Assembly (NCBI GenBank): GCA_030272155.1
Contig: CP126204.1
Coordinates: forward strand, 372,001-436,000
Length of the DNA stretch: 64,000 nt
From: Tetradesmus obliquus
Taxonomy: Eukaryota; Chlorophyta; Chlorophyceae; Sphaeropleales; Scenedesmaceae
Direction: 5' to 3'
Under the pieces are notes generated by a model, which was not told the DNA's origin, did not search any database, and saw only the letters and a list, made by a program, of their open reading frames with translations. Made by a program: the position numbers and the translations under genes. Below are positions 34,101 through 44,224 of this stretch, one piece after another (the stretch's first letter is position 1; every line of letters starts with the position of its first letter).

Positions 34101-36643
34101 TGCACTTCTGAAACGATGAAGCCTCACAACTGCCGCTGGTCACAGTGGCACGCACAAGGCCTGCTGCTCACAACGCCCACCTGAGTAGGCCTGTGGGCCG
34201 GCCAGTGACTGGGTCCTTATCCACTCCCGCTGCATCTGCAGCAGCATCGCCCCCGCAGCTGCAGCCGCAGCCGCTGCCAGCAGCATCAGGTGCATGAAGC
34301 AGCCCCGCCAGCTGCAGCGCTGCTGTGTTGACTAAAGCCATGTGGGAGTCCATGCGCGTGAGAAATACAGGGTGGGCGCCTGACGCCTGTGCAGGCAGTA
34401 TCACGCGGCACAAAACAGTTGTTGATGTCAGATTAAAGTGCTGCAGCGCTGCTGTGTTTACTAAAGCCATCCCTATCAGCTTGATGACTGCTGATCATGC
34501 TTACAACCACCCTCAACTTACTCTCTGTCAACCAAGCAACAGAATTGCAGCCCCTCCTGCCCTCACCTCATCCAGCCAGCTGGCATCTGGCAGCGCCCCT
34601 CCCCAGTCCGCCTCAGACCAGCCGCCACCCAGCAGCCAGACGCCGACATGCGTGCACTGCAACCCTTTCTTCACCTTCACATACGAAAATTGCAGGCTAC
34701 TTCTTGGCTGGCTGCCCCTGCAGCTTCCGAGAATTTCATACATTGCTTGCTAGTTTTGCAATCAGCCTTACCTTATTCCATTGTTGAGTACTGTGCAGCC
34801 CCTTCTTCTCTCACCTCATCCAGCCAGCTGGCATCAGGCAGCCCCCCTCCCCAATCCGCTTCAGACCAGCCGCCGCCAAGCAGCCATGCCCCGTCTGCTG
34901 CTGCTGCCGCTGCTGCTGCCACGCGCGCCGCCACCTCCTGCCTGCTGCTGGCGCCGCGCAGGTTGATTTGCGACAGCGACAGACCGCCAAAGATGAGGTG
35001 CACGTGCGGATCTACAAAGCCCTGCAGGCAGCAGCAGAGACAGCAGCAGCAGGAACAGCAGACATTGAATCAACATGGGTTCACAAAGCCCTGCAGGCAG
35101 CAGCATGCAGCAGGAAGGGTGGAATGCAGCAGTCAGGGCAGCCACCACAACAGATGCTAGGTGAGCAACGCCCAACTGAGGTCAGCAAGAAGAGTGTCAG
35201 AGAAGGCAGCAGCCCCACACTCCTATCACACTGCTGCCCTGCCCTGCCAAAGCAGGTTGGGCATAATGGCACGCTAGCACGCAAATCCAGCCAAAAACTT
35301 GACCCAAAGGCATGTCGGATACCCGAGCACGCTGCTGCTGTGCATGCTGCAGCATGGTGTCAACATACTAGGCGGCTGACACTGCGTACAGAACAACATG
35401 CCATGGCAGCTGCCAGTAAAGGCATGCATGACTGCCGCAACCTGCTGATGCTGCTGCTGTCGCTGCTGCTGCTTCTGCGCTCACCGGCATCACAAAAGCG
35501 CCCTGCAGGTCCACGACAGTACTCCCAGCAGGCGCAGCAGCAGCAGCAGCCGCTGCATCATCTGCACCTGCAGCCTTACAGCTGCCTGCTGCCGCTGCTG
35601 CTGCCGCTGCTGCAGGGCTGCTGCTGCTGCCTGGCGGGGCGCAGCTGCTGCTGCTGGGGGTGCCTGCTAGGTGTGTTATTTCGCCGCTTGCTGCATCCAC
35701 TGACATGTGGCTGGCCCATGGCACCTGCATGTGCACACAGCCGTAGCATTGTCTTCAGCAGATCAGTGCTCAAAGAGATTATACGACTGGGACTTCCTGA
35801 CGCAATGATGCAAGGCATGGCGCAACCACCCCGGTGGCGCTATGAGCACAATATGCTTATCTCACAAGCACACTCATGGATCAGCAAGTAGTAGCATATT
35901 TGCTCCTGGTCCATCTCATAGTTACATGCACAACCCTCGTCAGCAAGTGGTGCCTCCCCGTCCCCCTCCTGGGCCCACCTCAGGGTTGGCTGTCCAGATG
36001 TGGCCGTTCACAAACACATGCTGCGGGCCGCTGCTGCTGCCGCCTGCTGCTGCTGCTGCTGCTGGTGCTGGCAGTGGGGTGGCTCCTGCTAAGACTGGCC
36101 CCAGCCCCTGCTGCTGCTGCCGCCGCTGCTGCTGCTGCTGCTGCTGCTGGCCAGTTGGCGGGTGATCTGCTGGCATGGGACCTTCATAACCCTGCAGCAG
36201 TAGCAACAGATCAGCAAACATGGATGAAGTTGACTTACGTTGTTGAAGTGAGCATTGTGCAGCAAACCGCTATGAGCGAAACCACTGCTGTGCTGCGTGG
36301 TCTGCTGGTGTGCCTACACCACTTGGACAAGTACGGCAGATGATACGGCTCAGTAACGACTCGCTACAGCTGCCAAGTAAGCCTGATTTAGCACTTGACT
36401 TGTTGACGGGGGTGAGCCATCCCGTGCTGCTCCCTGGTTGCACAGCAGCAGGGCCAGCAGACACTGCCTTGCACCAAACACAACCCTCACCAGTGGGCAC
36501 TTGGTGCCAGAGCTGCCGGTGCGGTTGACAGACGCATGATGGCTCTGCAGATACAGTGTTTCAAGCTGCGGCCAGAACAGTGCACACGCGGCCACGAGCA
36601 ACGAAGCAGTGAACAGCAAGCTGCTGCCAAGGGTCAAAGCCAT
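31189..36643 (-). CDS. Amidohydrolase family 3 protein (LAF3/YtcJ type), 7 exons
   Basis: A metal-dependent TIM-barrel hydrolase. The plant homologue LAF3 is linked to phytochrome A signalling; the reaction is not established. Exons: 36643-36491, 36191-35979, 35724-35485, 35021-34815, 34386-34181, 33199-32984, 32236-31189, all in phase, about 760 residues. Exon 1 is a signal anchor (MALTLGSSLLFTASLLVAAC). Exon 2 ends in VFVNGHIWTANPE, the usual family start. Exons 3-4 join to GAFVMP plus GFVDPHVHLIFGG, with the HxH metal ligands. Exon 7 carries GGVKDFADGSLGS (candidate bridging Lys), VAIHAIGDRAVDEVL, RIEHVQHI and FASDWPIVEVDPLASVY, which complete the His and Asp ligands. Poly-Gln and Ala insertions make it longer than bacterial YtcJ. 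Introns hold about ten echoes. The start codon is 335 bp from that of the divergent lipase gene. Confidence 0.9.
32340..32410 (-). repeat. Exon echo: 5' part of amidohydrolase exon 7
   Basis: The minus strand reads PLRSWQRAAQRLAANGSHHA, copying PLRSWQRAAQRLASNGSHHA of the genuine exon (32236-31189), about 180 bp upstream. It then diverges into intron. Confidence 0.85.
32655..32915 (-). repeat. Exon echoes: two copies of the 3' end of amidohydrolase exon 6
   Basis: Genuine exon 6 ends ETWTDLEEVYDAAAAAGELPIR at 32984. Copies at about 32837-32915 (ETWMDVERVYDAAAAAGEMP) and 32655-32730 (ETWMYL, then DVYDATVAAWELPI) follow it downstream, each with a CCACCTGATT-like donor region. The second has an in-frame stop. 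Confidence 0.85.
33290..33335 (-). repeat. Exon echo: 5' edge of amidohydrolase exon 6
   Basis: The minus strand has CCGCAGGCAGCACACGATGG and ATGCGCTAGATCAGCCCC, a diverged copy of the acceptor and first codons of exon 6 (REHAMVAMRGIIPSP), about 120 bp upstream of the real site at 33199. Confidence 0.65.
33690..34100 (-). repeat. Exon echoes: three copies of the 3' end of amidohydrolase exon 5
   Basis: Genuine exon 5 ends AAGVDKDPVTGRPTGLLR at 34181. Copies follow at about 33930-34100 (starting at HMALAQHSSAA and reaching AAGVEKDPATG), 33810-33870 (AAGVEKDPATGQPTGLL) and 33690-33760 (VTVDKDLATGRPTGMLR). The intron sequence gagcaacaggctctgcaac is duplicated with them. Confidence 0.9.
34440..34645 (-). 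repeat. Exon echoes: head of exon 5 and tail of exon 4 of the amidohydrolase
   Basis: 34440-34470 reads MALVNTAALQ, copying part of exon 5 upstream of its acceptor at 34386. 34566-34645 reads WLLGGGWSEADWGGALPDAS plus WLDEVR with a donor, copying the end of exon 4 (34815) downstream of it. Another short copy of the exon 4 head (CTGCAG, then GFVNP) lies at 35075-35100. Confidence 0.8.
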
Positions 36644-36978
36644 GGCTTGCAGATCACATAGCTAAAGCATCTGCAGCTGCACGCGTGCTGTAAACACAAC
36701 GTTTGGCAGCGTGGTGAGCTCTTCACAAGCTTTACTAGTTCGTGCCCGGCTATCTTACTCTAATCCGCTTTTGCAACTGACACGAGTAACAAGGCCGATC
36801 TAAGGTGGCTGCTTCTGATATATAATATTTAGCAGCACATAACTTTATGTGGTTTTCCACTTCACTGCTTCGCTAGCCAGCATGCTCTTGCAGTACCTAT
36901 GCTACGTCTGGTGACGTCTGTGCCTGCGGGCTTCCGGCTGTGCGCGCTACATGAGGCTGCAATCTACTCCAGCTTTGA
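36644..36978. promoter_or_regulatory. Compact bidirectional promoter, amidohydrolase / lipase
   Basis: Only 335 bp separate the amidohydrolase ATG (36643, minus) from the candidate lipase ATG (36979, plus). A TATA-like AT-rich word, gatatataatattta, lies at 36817-36831, about 150 bp from the lipase ATG and 175 bp from the other. The rest is unremarkable. If the lipase starts further downstream, the region is correspondingly longer. Confidence 0.5.
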
Positions 36979-37638
36979 ATGTCTTATTCAGCAGAAGCTG
37001 CTGCTTTGCTCCGGAGCAAGTGGGTGGACGAGCTGGCGCTGCTTGCTGTTGTGAACTTGTCCAACCTTTGCACGCTCATCAAATGGCACACGATTGATCA
37101 CAGCAGTGTTTATACAGCTTACGTTCGTCTTGGTTTGCTGTATGTTGATGGCTCAGCGTAGCTGCGCTTGTATGGTGCGCTTAGCAAGACACATTGCTGT
37201 CCTGCATGCAGCTGCTTGTGCTGCTGATTGCCAGTTCTGCGCTGTGCAAGTTTATGTGGCGTGCACTACTCATGTAAATCACATATCTCTCGTTCGTGAT
37301 TGTAGTTACCAACACCAATGACCAATACCATTTGTTCATTTTCCCCCAGGCGTGTGCGGCGGGCCAGCCGCGTCAGTGCCGCAGCTGCTGCCAGGGGCAC
37401 TGCCAGTCTCTGCCACCCAAGCTGCGCAACACAGAAGCAGCAGCACCAGCAGTAGTAAGCCGAGCCAACAGCAGCAGCACGCTGCACAAAAAGCTGACTC
37501 TCACTCGCCAGCAAGTGGCTTTCAACCGTCTGTGCAGGCTGCAGCGGAGTCCAGGGCGTCTGCTGCAGCTGCAGCCAGCCCAACAACCCCACACCATACA
37601 CATGGCAGTAGCAGCAGCAGTAGTGCTGGACAGCACGA

Positions 37639-37678
<40 letters not shown>

Positions 37679-37839
37679 TGGTTTGATCCAGGCTCCCACC
37701 CACTGTCTGCTGCAACCGCTGCTGTTGGCAGCTCCCTGCGCAAGGCTGCAGGCGCAGCAACAGCAGCAGCAGAGGACGCCGCAGCCGCACTCGCTGTGCC
37801 GGCATATGCAGCAGCAGCAGCAGCAGCTAGCACTCCTCA

Positions 37840-37878
<39 letters not shown>

Positions 37879-38399
37879 CGAGGATGTGCCTGCTGTGACA
37901 TATGCTGAGCTGGCAGCGAGTGTGTACAAGGCGACTGAGGAGGTGATCGGTCCCCTGAGCTTGGGAGACCTGGTGTTTGGCCTGCAGGCGCTTGCCAAGC
38001 AGCATAAGGAGCATGGCAGAGCATACTCAGTGCAGGTGCGCTGCGCGCAGCGCATATTCCTAGGCTGTCCTACAAAACAGAACTGGCTTGTGCCTCACTG
38101 CCTCCATAACAGCGCTCCGTTGTTGCGCTGCATCAATCTGCCTACAATGCGCTGCAGGGCACGCCGCGGCTGGACAAGGCCCTGCTGCGTGTGCCCGCTC
38201 CTTGTGTGTATGTTGTGTGCAGTTGTTGCCCTCTGTTGCTGCACTTCATCTGTTGTTTGAACTTCGTTCCTGCAGGGCACGCCGCTGCTGGACACGGCCC
38301 TGCTGGCGCAGCTGCTGGAGGCTGCCGACCTGGCCTTCGCAGCCTACAAGGTCAACCCGCAGAGCGCCTGCGCAGTCAGCCACCTGAGGGTGAGGGCCC

Positions 38400-38443
<44 letters not shown>

Positions 38444-41400
38444 TAGCCAGCCACCTCAGGGTGAGAGGCGGCAGCAGCAGCAGCAGCAGCAGCAGCAGCC
38501 AGCCAGCCAGCCAGCCAGCCACCTGAGGGTGAAGGGCAGCAGCAGCAGTAACTGTGGCTGCAGCATCACACCAAACACGGTGTATGCAGGCTAGGCTGCA
38601 TTCTAAGGCTTTTCCTGGCCTGGAACATGACGTGCACCTTGTAAATGCATTTGCATCCGCGACACAGGCAAACATGACAGAGCCTGCTGCTGTTGCTGCT
38701 GCTGCTGCCTGCCACGCATGCTGCTGCAGCTGCACAGCATCCGCAAGTTTGTGCCGCACAACACGCGGCTGCGGCCCGCCTACTTTATCGCAGTGGACCA
38801 CGCGCAGCAGGCCATTATATGGGGTGAGGATATGGGTTGTGGTGCAATGCTACATTGTAAGATTTGCAGTACCTGGTTGCTATGACGTAGTTTGGTCACC
38901 TGGGGTGAGGCGCGCGCTGTAGTGCGGTTTTCCACTTCCGTGTAAAGCGCCGGGCTTGACCAATGTTTTGTGGGCTGCTGTATGACACTGCTCCACAGCA
39001 CCTACGTCTGTGCAAAATGCCCAGCATACGCATGTGCTTGTAGCATCTGCACCGCCCAAACATGAATCTGGATGCAAGCACAACCTGCAGCATTGCTCAT
39101 GTACAGTGTGCAGTGAATACGACTACCTTGACAACTCTTACAACCCCCGACACGTTCCTCCTGTCTTGACACTGAAACTTCTGCTGGGCGTTATGTGTGC
39201 GTCGCGTGCAGCCATCAGGGGCACGAAGAACGTCAGTGACGTCATCACAGACATCAGCGGCAGCAGCACGCCGCTGGACGGCGGCCGCGTGCACTGGGGC
39301 ATGCTGCAGGCAACCAAGGTGCAGCGGCATTGCATGCCTCGTAGCGCATCTGCCACAGCTGCATGCCTTTTGCTAGTCGCCACTGTCGCGGCATGCTGCA
39401 CGCAACCAATGTGCGGCGAGCATACATGCCACATAGATGAAATGCCATAAATTCTGCAGTGCGGCACTCATGCTGTGCGCATTGGGCATGGGCTGGGGCA
39501 TGCTGCAGGCAACGAAGGTGCGGCCGCATGCATGCCACATAGAACGTCTGCCACACTCCACGCAGTGCGGCACGCATGGTGTGTACAGTGCGGCATGGGA
39601 TGGGGCATGCTAAACAACAACAAAAAAAGACAAAACAATAGAAGACAAAAAACAAATGCATGCATGCATGCAGGCAACCAAGGTGCGTCATGCATGTATG
39701 CCGCATACCTTAATCAACATGCATCCCGCAGAGCCGCACGCATGGTGTGCACAGCGGGGCGTGCACTGAGGCATGCTGCAGGCCACCAAGGTGCGGCATG
39801 CACGTATGCCACATAGCCACTCGCCAGACATCACTCAGTGCTGCTGGCAAGCTCTGCACAAGCCAAGGCGCTGCGTGCATGCCTCTTGAGTTGCCACCAT
39901 CACGAGCTGCACCATGCAGCAACCAGCATGCGCTTACGCTGCTCCAAAACTGCAAATTCGTGCTGCGACGGCTGCTGGCGCTGCTGCGTGAGGAGCTGCG
40001 GCACCTCAGCCAGCCTGCATACACTGCTGTTCTGCATCTACATCTGCAAGGGGCGCCCGCACACATGCTGCTGCTGCTGCTGCTGCTGCTGCGTGAGGAG
40101 CTGCCTGGCTACCGCACCTGCAAACATGCTGCAGCATGTTGCTGCTCTGCACTCAAACAAGTTTATATCTTTTTGTGCTGCAGGCGCTGCTGCGTGAGGA
40201 GTTGCGCCACCTGAGCCAGCTGAGTAAGGGCCTGCCGGGCTACCGGCTGCAGCTGGTGGGGCACAGCCTGGGGGCGGGCGTGGCAGCCCTGACAGCATAC
40301 ATGCTCAACACACGGTGAGGGAGGCATGAACAGCATATGATTTTGGGTCAATATGCAGTGAGACAGTCGATTTGGAGAGCTTCTGTGCTGCGGCATTGAC
40401 GGAAGCTGTAGCGATGTTATGCTGTGCTGTATAACAACCATGCCACGCGACTAAGCTTCAATGCTTAGCGTCAGCGCTGCCCTACTGCGCCTGTGATGGT
40501 TCGCGTTCGCTGCGTCATGTGATTGCGCAAAGTGCTGCTGATTGCGTCACGTGTCATGTGTCCTGCTTGCTTGCAGTGTGCCGCTGAGGCGTCAACTGCG
40601 CTGGTGTCCCTCAGTGACGGCCACTGTGGTGGCACCTCCCTGCGTGATGAGTGAGAGCCTGGCAGCAGCGTCGGGTGAGGCCCGCACCAGCAGCGCAAGC
40701 ACTATTGTTGTGGATGCATGGTATATGGCTGTGGCAGCACATGGTACAAGTACAGCACACAACCACTGCAGTGCTGCAGTTGTCACCTGCACCCTTGAGC
40801 TCTTAACCTAAATAACCTAATAACCTAATAACCTAATAACCTAATAACCTAATAACGGCAGCCTGATCAACAGACGTCACCAAACAATGCACTGCTGCAT
40901 TGCTTGTGCAAAGCGCTGGACCACCCGCCTCGTCTACAGCCATGACCCGGTGCCCCACAAAGCTGGACATGCTGATATAGTCTGAGTTGTACAAAGCTGC
41001 TGCCTGCATATTGCTGCACCACCTGCAGAGCGCTGGACCACCAGCCTCATCTACAGCCACGACCCGGTGCCCCAAAAGTCTAGGGAGTACGGCATGTTTT
41101 TGCTCTTACAATACATTGTGCTGTTGTCTGTGTGTGTTTCTAACGCCTCGCAGAGCGCTGGACCACCAGCCTCATCTACAGCCATGACCCGGTGCCGAGG
41201 CTGAGCCCGGCTGCCGTGCAGGCGCTGCGGGGCGAGCTGTGCGGCGTGGACTGGGCGGGGCAGCTGCGCGCGTCACTGCTCGAGGCAGAGTATACACAGG
41301 TGAGCGGCGGTCAAGCTACAAAGCGTCAGACACACCAGATGTGTGTTTTGTGGGTTGGGGCGAGTTGTGCGGCGTTGACAGGGCGGGGCAGCTGCACGCG

Positions 41401-41646
41401 TCACTGCTTGAAGCAGGATACACACAGGTCACGATGTGTGTTTTGGGGGTTGGGGGGCGAATTGTGCGGCGTGGACTGGGCGGGGCAGCTGCGCGCGTCA
41501 CTGCTGGAGGCAGGATACAGACAGGTCAGATTATATCTGCGTGCATGTACTGGCGTGTCTTTGATGGATTGAGCGGGGCAGCTGCATGCATCACTGCTTG
41601 AGGCCGAGTATACGCAGGTGAACGGTGACGATTGTACTTACAATAT

Positions 41647-41680
<34 letters not shown>

Positions 41681-42016
41681 TTGTCTGGCATGGATTGGGC
41701 GGGACAGCTACGCATTGTCGCTGCTTGAATCACGTCCGCCAGCAGCGGCACAGCAAAAGCGGCAGCGCAGCTGCAGACAAGCGGGCGTCCCTGGCCCTCC
41801 TCACCCTACATGTGCTGTTTTAGGTTCCAAAACCAAACAAACCATGACGTTTCCCTTGCTGTGCCTGCAGGCGCTGACCGCTGCCATCACCTCGGCCAGT
41901 AGCGGCACCGCACAAGCCGCCGCGCAGCTGCAGAAGCTGGCTGCGGAGCTGCTGCAGGGCCGGCAGCTGCAGGAGCTCAGTTCAGCACTCAACCTGGTGG
42001 TGTATGGTGTGAAGGG

Positions 42017-42049
<33 letters not shown>

Positions 42050-42607
42050 CAGGAGTGAGGCTGCAGGGGAGTACCAGCAGCAGCAGCAGCCCGGCAGTGT
42101 TAGTATGGAAGAGGAGTGGTGGCAGCAGCAGCAGCGGGAGGAGCAGCAGCTGGCGCAGCAGTGGCAGCGGCAGCTGAAGCAGTGGGAGCAGCAGCAGCAG
42201 GTGGCGGTCATCCGCAAATGGATGGATGACGTGAGTGGCAGGATACGGCCAGCTGCACTGCTGTACAGCGGACGACCTGGCTGGCGCACTGTTGCGCATC
42301 TCGCTTGGGCAGCCACCGTGTGTTTGAAGCATCGCACTTTCTGACTCACTCTCAGACTCTACGCATATACGTCTTAGTTGCCACCTGTTGCTGCTCACAT
42401 GTGTGTGCTGCTGCTGCTGCACCGCAGGTGTCGTCCAAGCTGGTGCCGTTTGTCAAAGGCGTGCCACTTCCTGATGCCGACATCAAGCGCATGGCTGATG
42501 CAGCAGTGGCCAGCCTCACCAGCAGCCTGGGCAGCATCAGCAGCAGCATCAGCAGCAGCAGCATCGGCAGCAGCCTCGCCAGCGTGGGCAGCGGCTGGGC
42601 CGGCGGC

Positions 42608-42656
<49 letters not shown>

Positions 42657-42743
42657 CCAGCCCCTGGGAGGAGGCTGCTGAGTCAGCTGCCAGCAGCTTA
42701 GCAGATGGTATGCAGCAGCTGAGAGATCTGCTGCCATTGTCAG

Positions 42744-42802
<59 letters not shown>

Positions 42803-44224
42803 GTTCAGCAGCAGCAGCAGCAGCAGCAGCAGCCCTCAACTTGGCAGGGCTTGCAGGCAGCTGCTGGGCGCATGATGACTGTCTTCTCTAGCGCTGGGCA
42901 GCTGCAGATCAGCAGCACTGGCAGCAGCAGCAGCAGCAGCAGGGAGCAACAGCAGCATGATGCTGGCAGCTCAGATGGCTTGCTAGGGATGACTGCTGAC
43001 AGCATGATGCATTTCTTCCAAGGAAGGGACAGGCAGCAGCAGGAAGGGCAGCAGCAGCAACAAACCAAAGCCAGCAGCAGCAGCAGCAGAGAGTGGTTTT
43101 CGGATATAGCAGCAGGTACAGGGGCAGACACAGCAGTTGCAGCCACAGCTGGAGCTGTTGCCAAGGCTGCTACAGAGCTTCAAGCAGCAGCTGCTAGTGC
43201 AGTAGCAGCGACAGCAGCAACGCTGTCAGCGGACTCTGGTGCTGACGCCGGCACTGCTGCAGCGACAGCAACAGCAGCAGCGGCAGCAGCAGCTGCAGCA
43301 GCAGATGCAGAGGTAGTCAATATGTACCCACCTGGCAAGCTGCTGTTTATTGTCAGGCAGGAAGATCTGGCAGCAGCAAGACAGCAGCAGCAGCAGCAGC
43401 AGCAGGCCTTGTCAGGCAGCAATGGTGGTGCAGACCACTATGATGAGGAAGGATCTGAACTACTGGATGATGAATTGGGTCCTGCAGGCAGCAGCAGCAG
43501 CAGCACCATAGGGAGGCACAGACACCCACCATCCAAGCAGCAGCAGCAGCAGCAGCAATCGCGCTGGCAGGGGCTGCAAGCAGCCGCCGGCCGCATGATG
43601 ACTGTCTTTTCAAATGCTGGTCAGTTGCAGATCAGCAGCGGCGGATTGGAGCAGCAGCAGCAGCAGCAGCAATCTCGGTGGCAGGACATCCAACACGCAG
43701 CCGGCCGCATGATGACTGTCTTTTCAAATGCTGGTCAGCTGCAAATCAGCAGCGGCGGCTTGGAGCAGCAGCAGCAGCAGCAATCTCGGTGGCAGGACAT
43801 CCAACACGCAGCTGGTCGCATGATGACTGTCTTCTCTGGAGCTGGCCAGCTGCTGATTAGCAGCAACCCTGCCGCTTTCAACCCTGCAGCAACTGATGGC
43901 AGCAGCAGCAGCAGCAGCACGTTCAGGTCGGCTGTTGCTGCCCTAGCGCGGCTGAAGCCTGGCAATACATCAGGCAGTACAGCAGCAGCAGGCAGTACAA
44001 CAGCAGGCAGTACAATTCAAAATGCCAGCTGGCTCATGCAGGAGCCACAGCTGCCGCGGGGCCTTGGCAACTGCAAGCATGTGCTGCTGCAGGGTGAGAG
44101 GGCAGGGCATTTTGAGCAGTTGGTACTGCATCCAGACATGTTTGGAGATCATAGGACGCGCAGCTACAGGGCGGCACTGCTGGACTTGCTGAAGCGCTCT
44201 GCACTGAGCCGCGGCAGCAGCTGA
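36979..44224 (+). CDS. Class 3 (sn1-specific DAG-type) lipase with long Gln/Ser-rich tail, about 10 exons
   Basis: Hydrolyses acyl glycerols at a membrane or lipid-droplet surface. Exons: 36979-37105 (weak), 37350-38035, 38276-38389, 38730-38823, 39212-39318, 40184-40314, 40577-40674, 41154-41299, 41871-42230, 42428-44224; all phases agree, roughly 1,200 residues. Catalytic Ser lies in GYRLQLVGHSLGAGVAALTA, the candidate acid in TSLIYSHDPVPRLS, and the candidate His in LVLHPDMFGDHRTRSYRAAL near the end. Other family blocks are YFIAVDHAQQAIIWG, AIRGTKNVSDVITDISG and MYPPGKLLFIVR. The region between Asp and His is expanded by poly-Ser and poly-Gln and holds four copies of an AAGRMMTVFS-type motif. 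Exon 1 rests only on an in-phase but poor GTGTTT donor. Introns contain about sixteen echoes. Confidence 0.87.
38156..38532 (+). repeat. Exon echoes around lipase exon 3
   Basis: 38156-38195 copies the head of the exon (GTPRLDKALL against GTPLLDTALL) behind a CTGCAG, upstream of the real acceptor at 38276. 38437-38470 and 38513-38532 copy the last codons and donor (SHLR, then GTGAGG/GTGAAG), separated by CAG runs, downstream of the real donor. Confidence 0.75.
39391..39805 (+). repeat. Exon echoes: five copies of the 3' end of lipase exon 5
   Basis: The genuine end is HWGMLQATK with donor GTGCAG at 39319. Copies of GCATGCTGCAGGCAACCAAG plus GTGCGGC occur near 39391, 39486, 39587, 39668 and 39755, at about 95-bp spacing, each followed by a block resembling atgccacatag. 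All lie in the following intron. Confidence 0.85.
39954..40130 (+). repeat. Exon echoes: two copies of the head of lipase exon 6
   Basis: Near 39957-40012 LLALLREELRHLSQ and near 40075-40115 LLLREELPGYRT copy the start of the GHSLG exon (ALLREELRHLSQLSKGLPGY at 40184). The second copy has an internal deletion that joins REEL directly to PGYR. Confidence 0.8.
40804..40855. repeat. 8-bp tandem repeat (aacctaat)n in a lipase intron
   Basis: About six perfect copies of the octamer aacctaat/attaggtt. It resembles, but does not match, chlorophyte or plant telomere repeats. Confidence 0.9.
40914..41740 (+). repeat. Exon echoes flanking lipase exon 8
   Basis: Two head copies upstream (40914-40960 and 41028-41077) read as CGCTGGACCACC plus a copy of LIYSHDPVP. 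Four tail copies downstream (about 41362-41427, 41464-41524, 41572-41619 and 41690-41735) read GELCGVD(W/R)AGQL(R/H)ASLLEA plus a donor or its remains. The genuine exon is 41154-41299. The first two tail copies keep an open frame. Confidence 0.9.
41649..41678. repeat. (TG)15 microsatellite
   Basis: Fifteen uninterrupted TG units in the intron before lipase exon 9, between two exon echoes. It is the only long dinucleotide repeat I noticed in the window. Confidence 0.95.
42838..43860 (+). repeat. Four in-frame protein repeats in the lipase tail
   Basis: The block W-Q-(G/D)-(L/I)-Q-(A/H)-AAGRMMTVFS-x-AGQLQISS occurs at about 42841, 43564, 43679 and 43793, always preceded by a Gln run. The last three are nearly identical at DNA level over more than 75 bp and spaced 114-115 bp. 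These duplications are inside an exon and keep frame, unlike the intron echoes. Confidence 0.9.
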
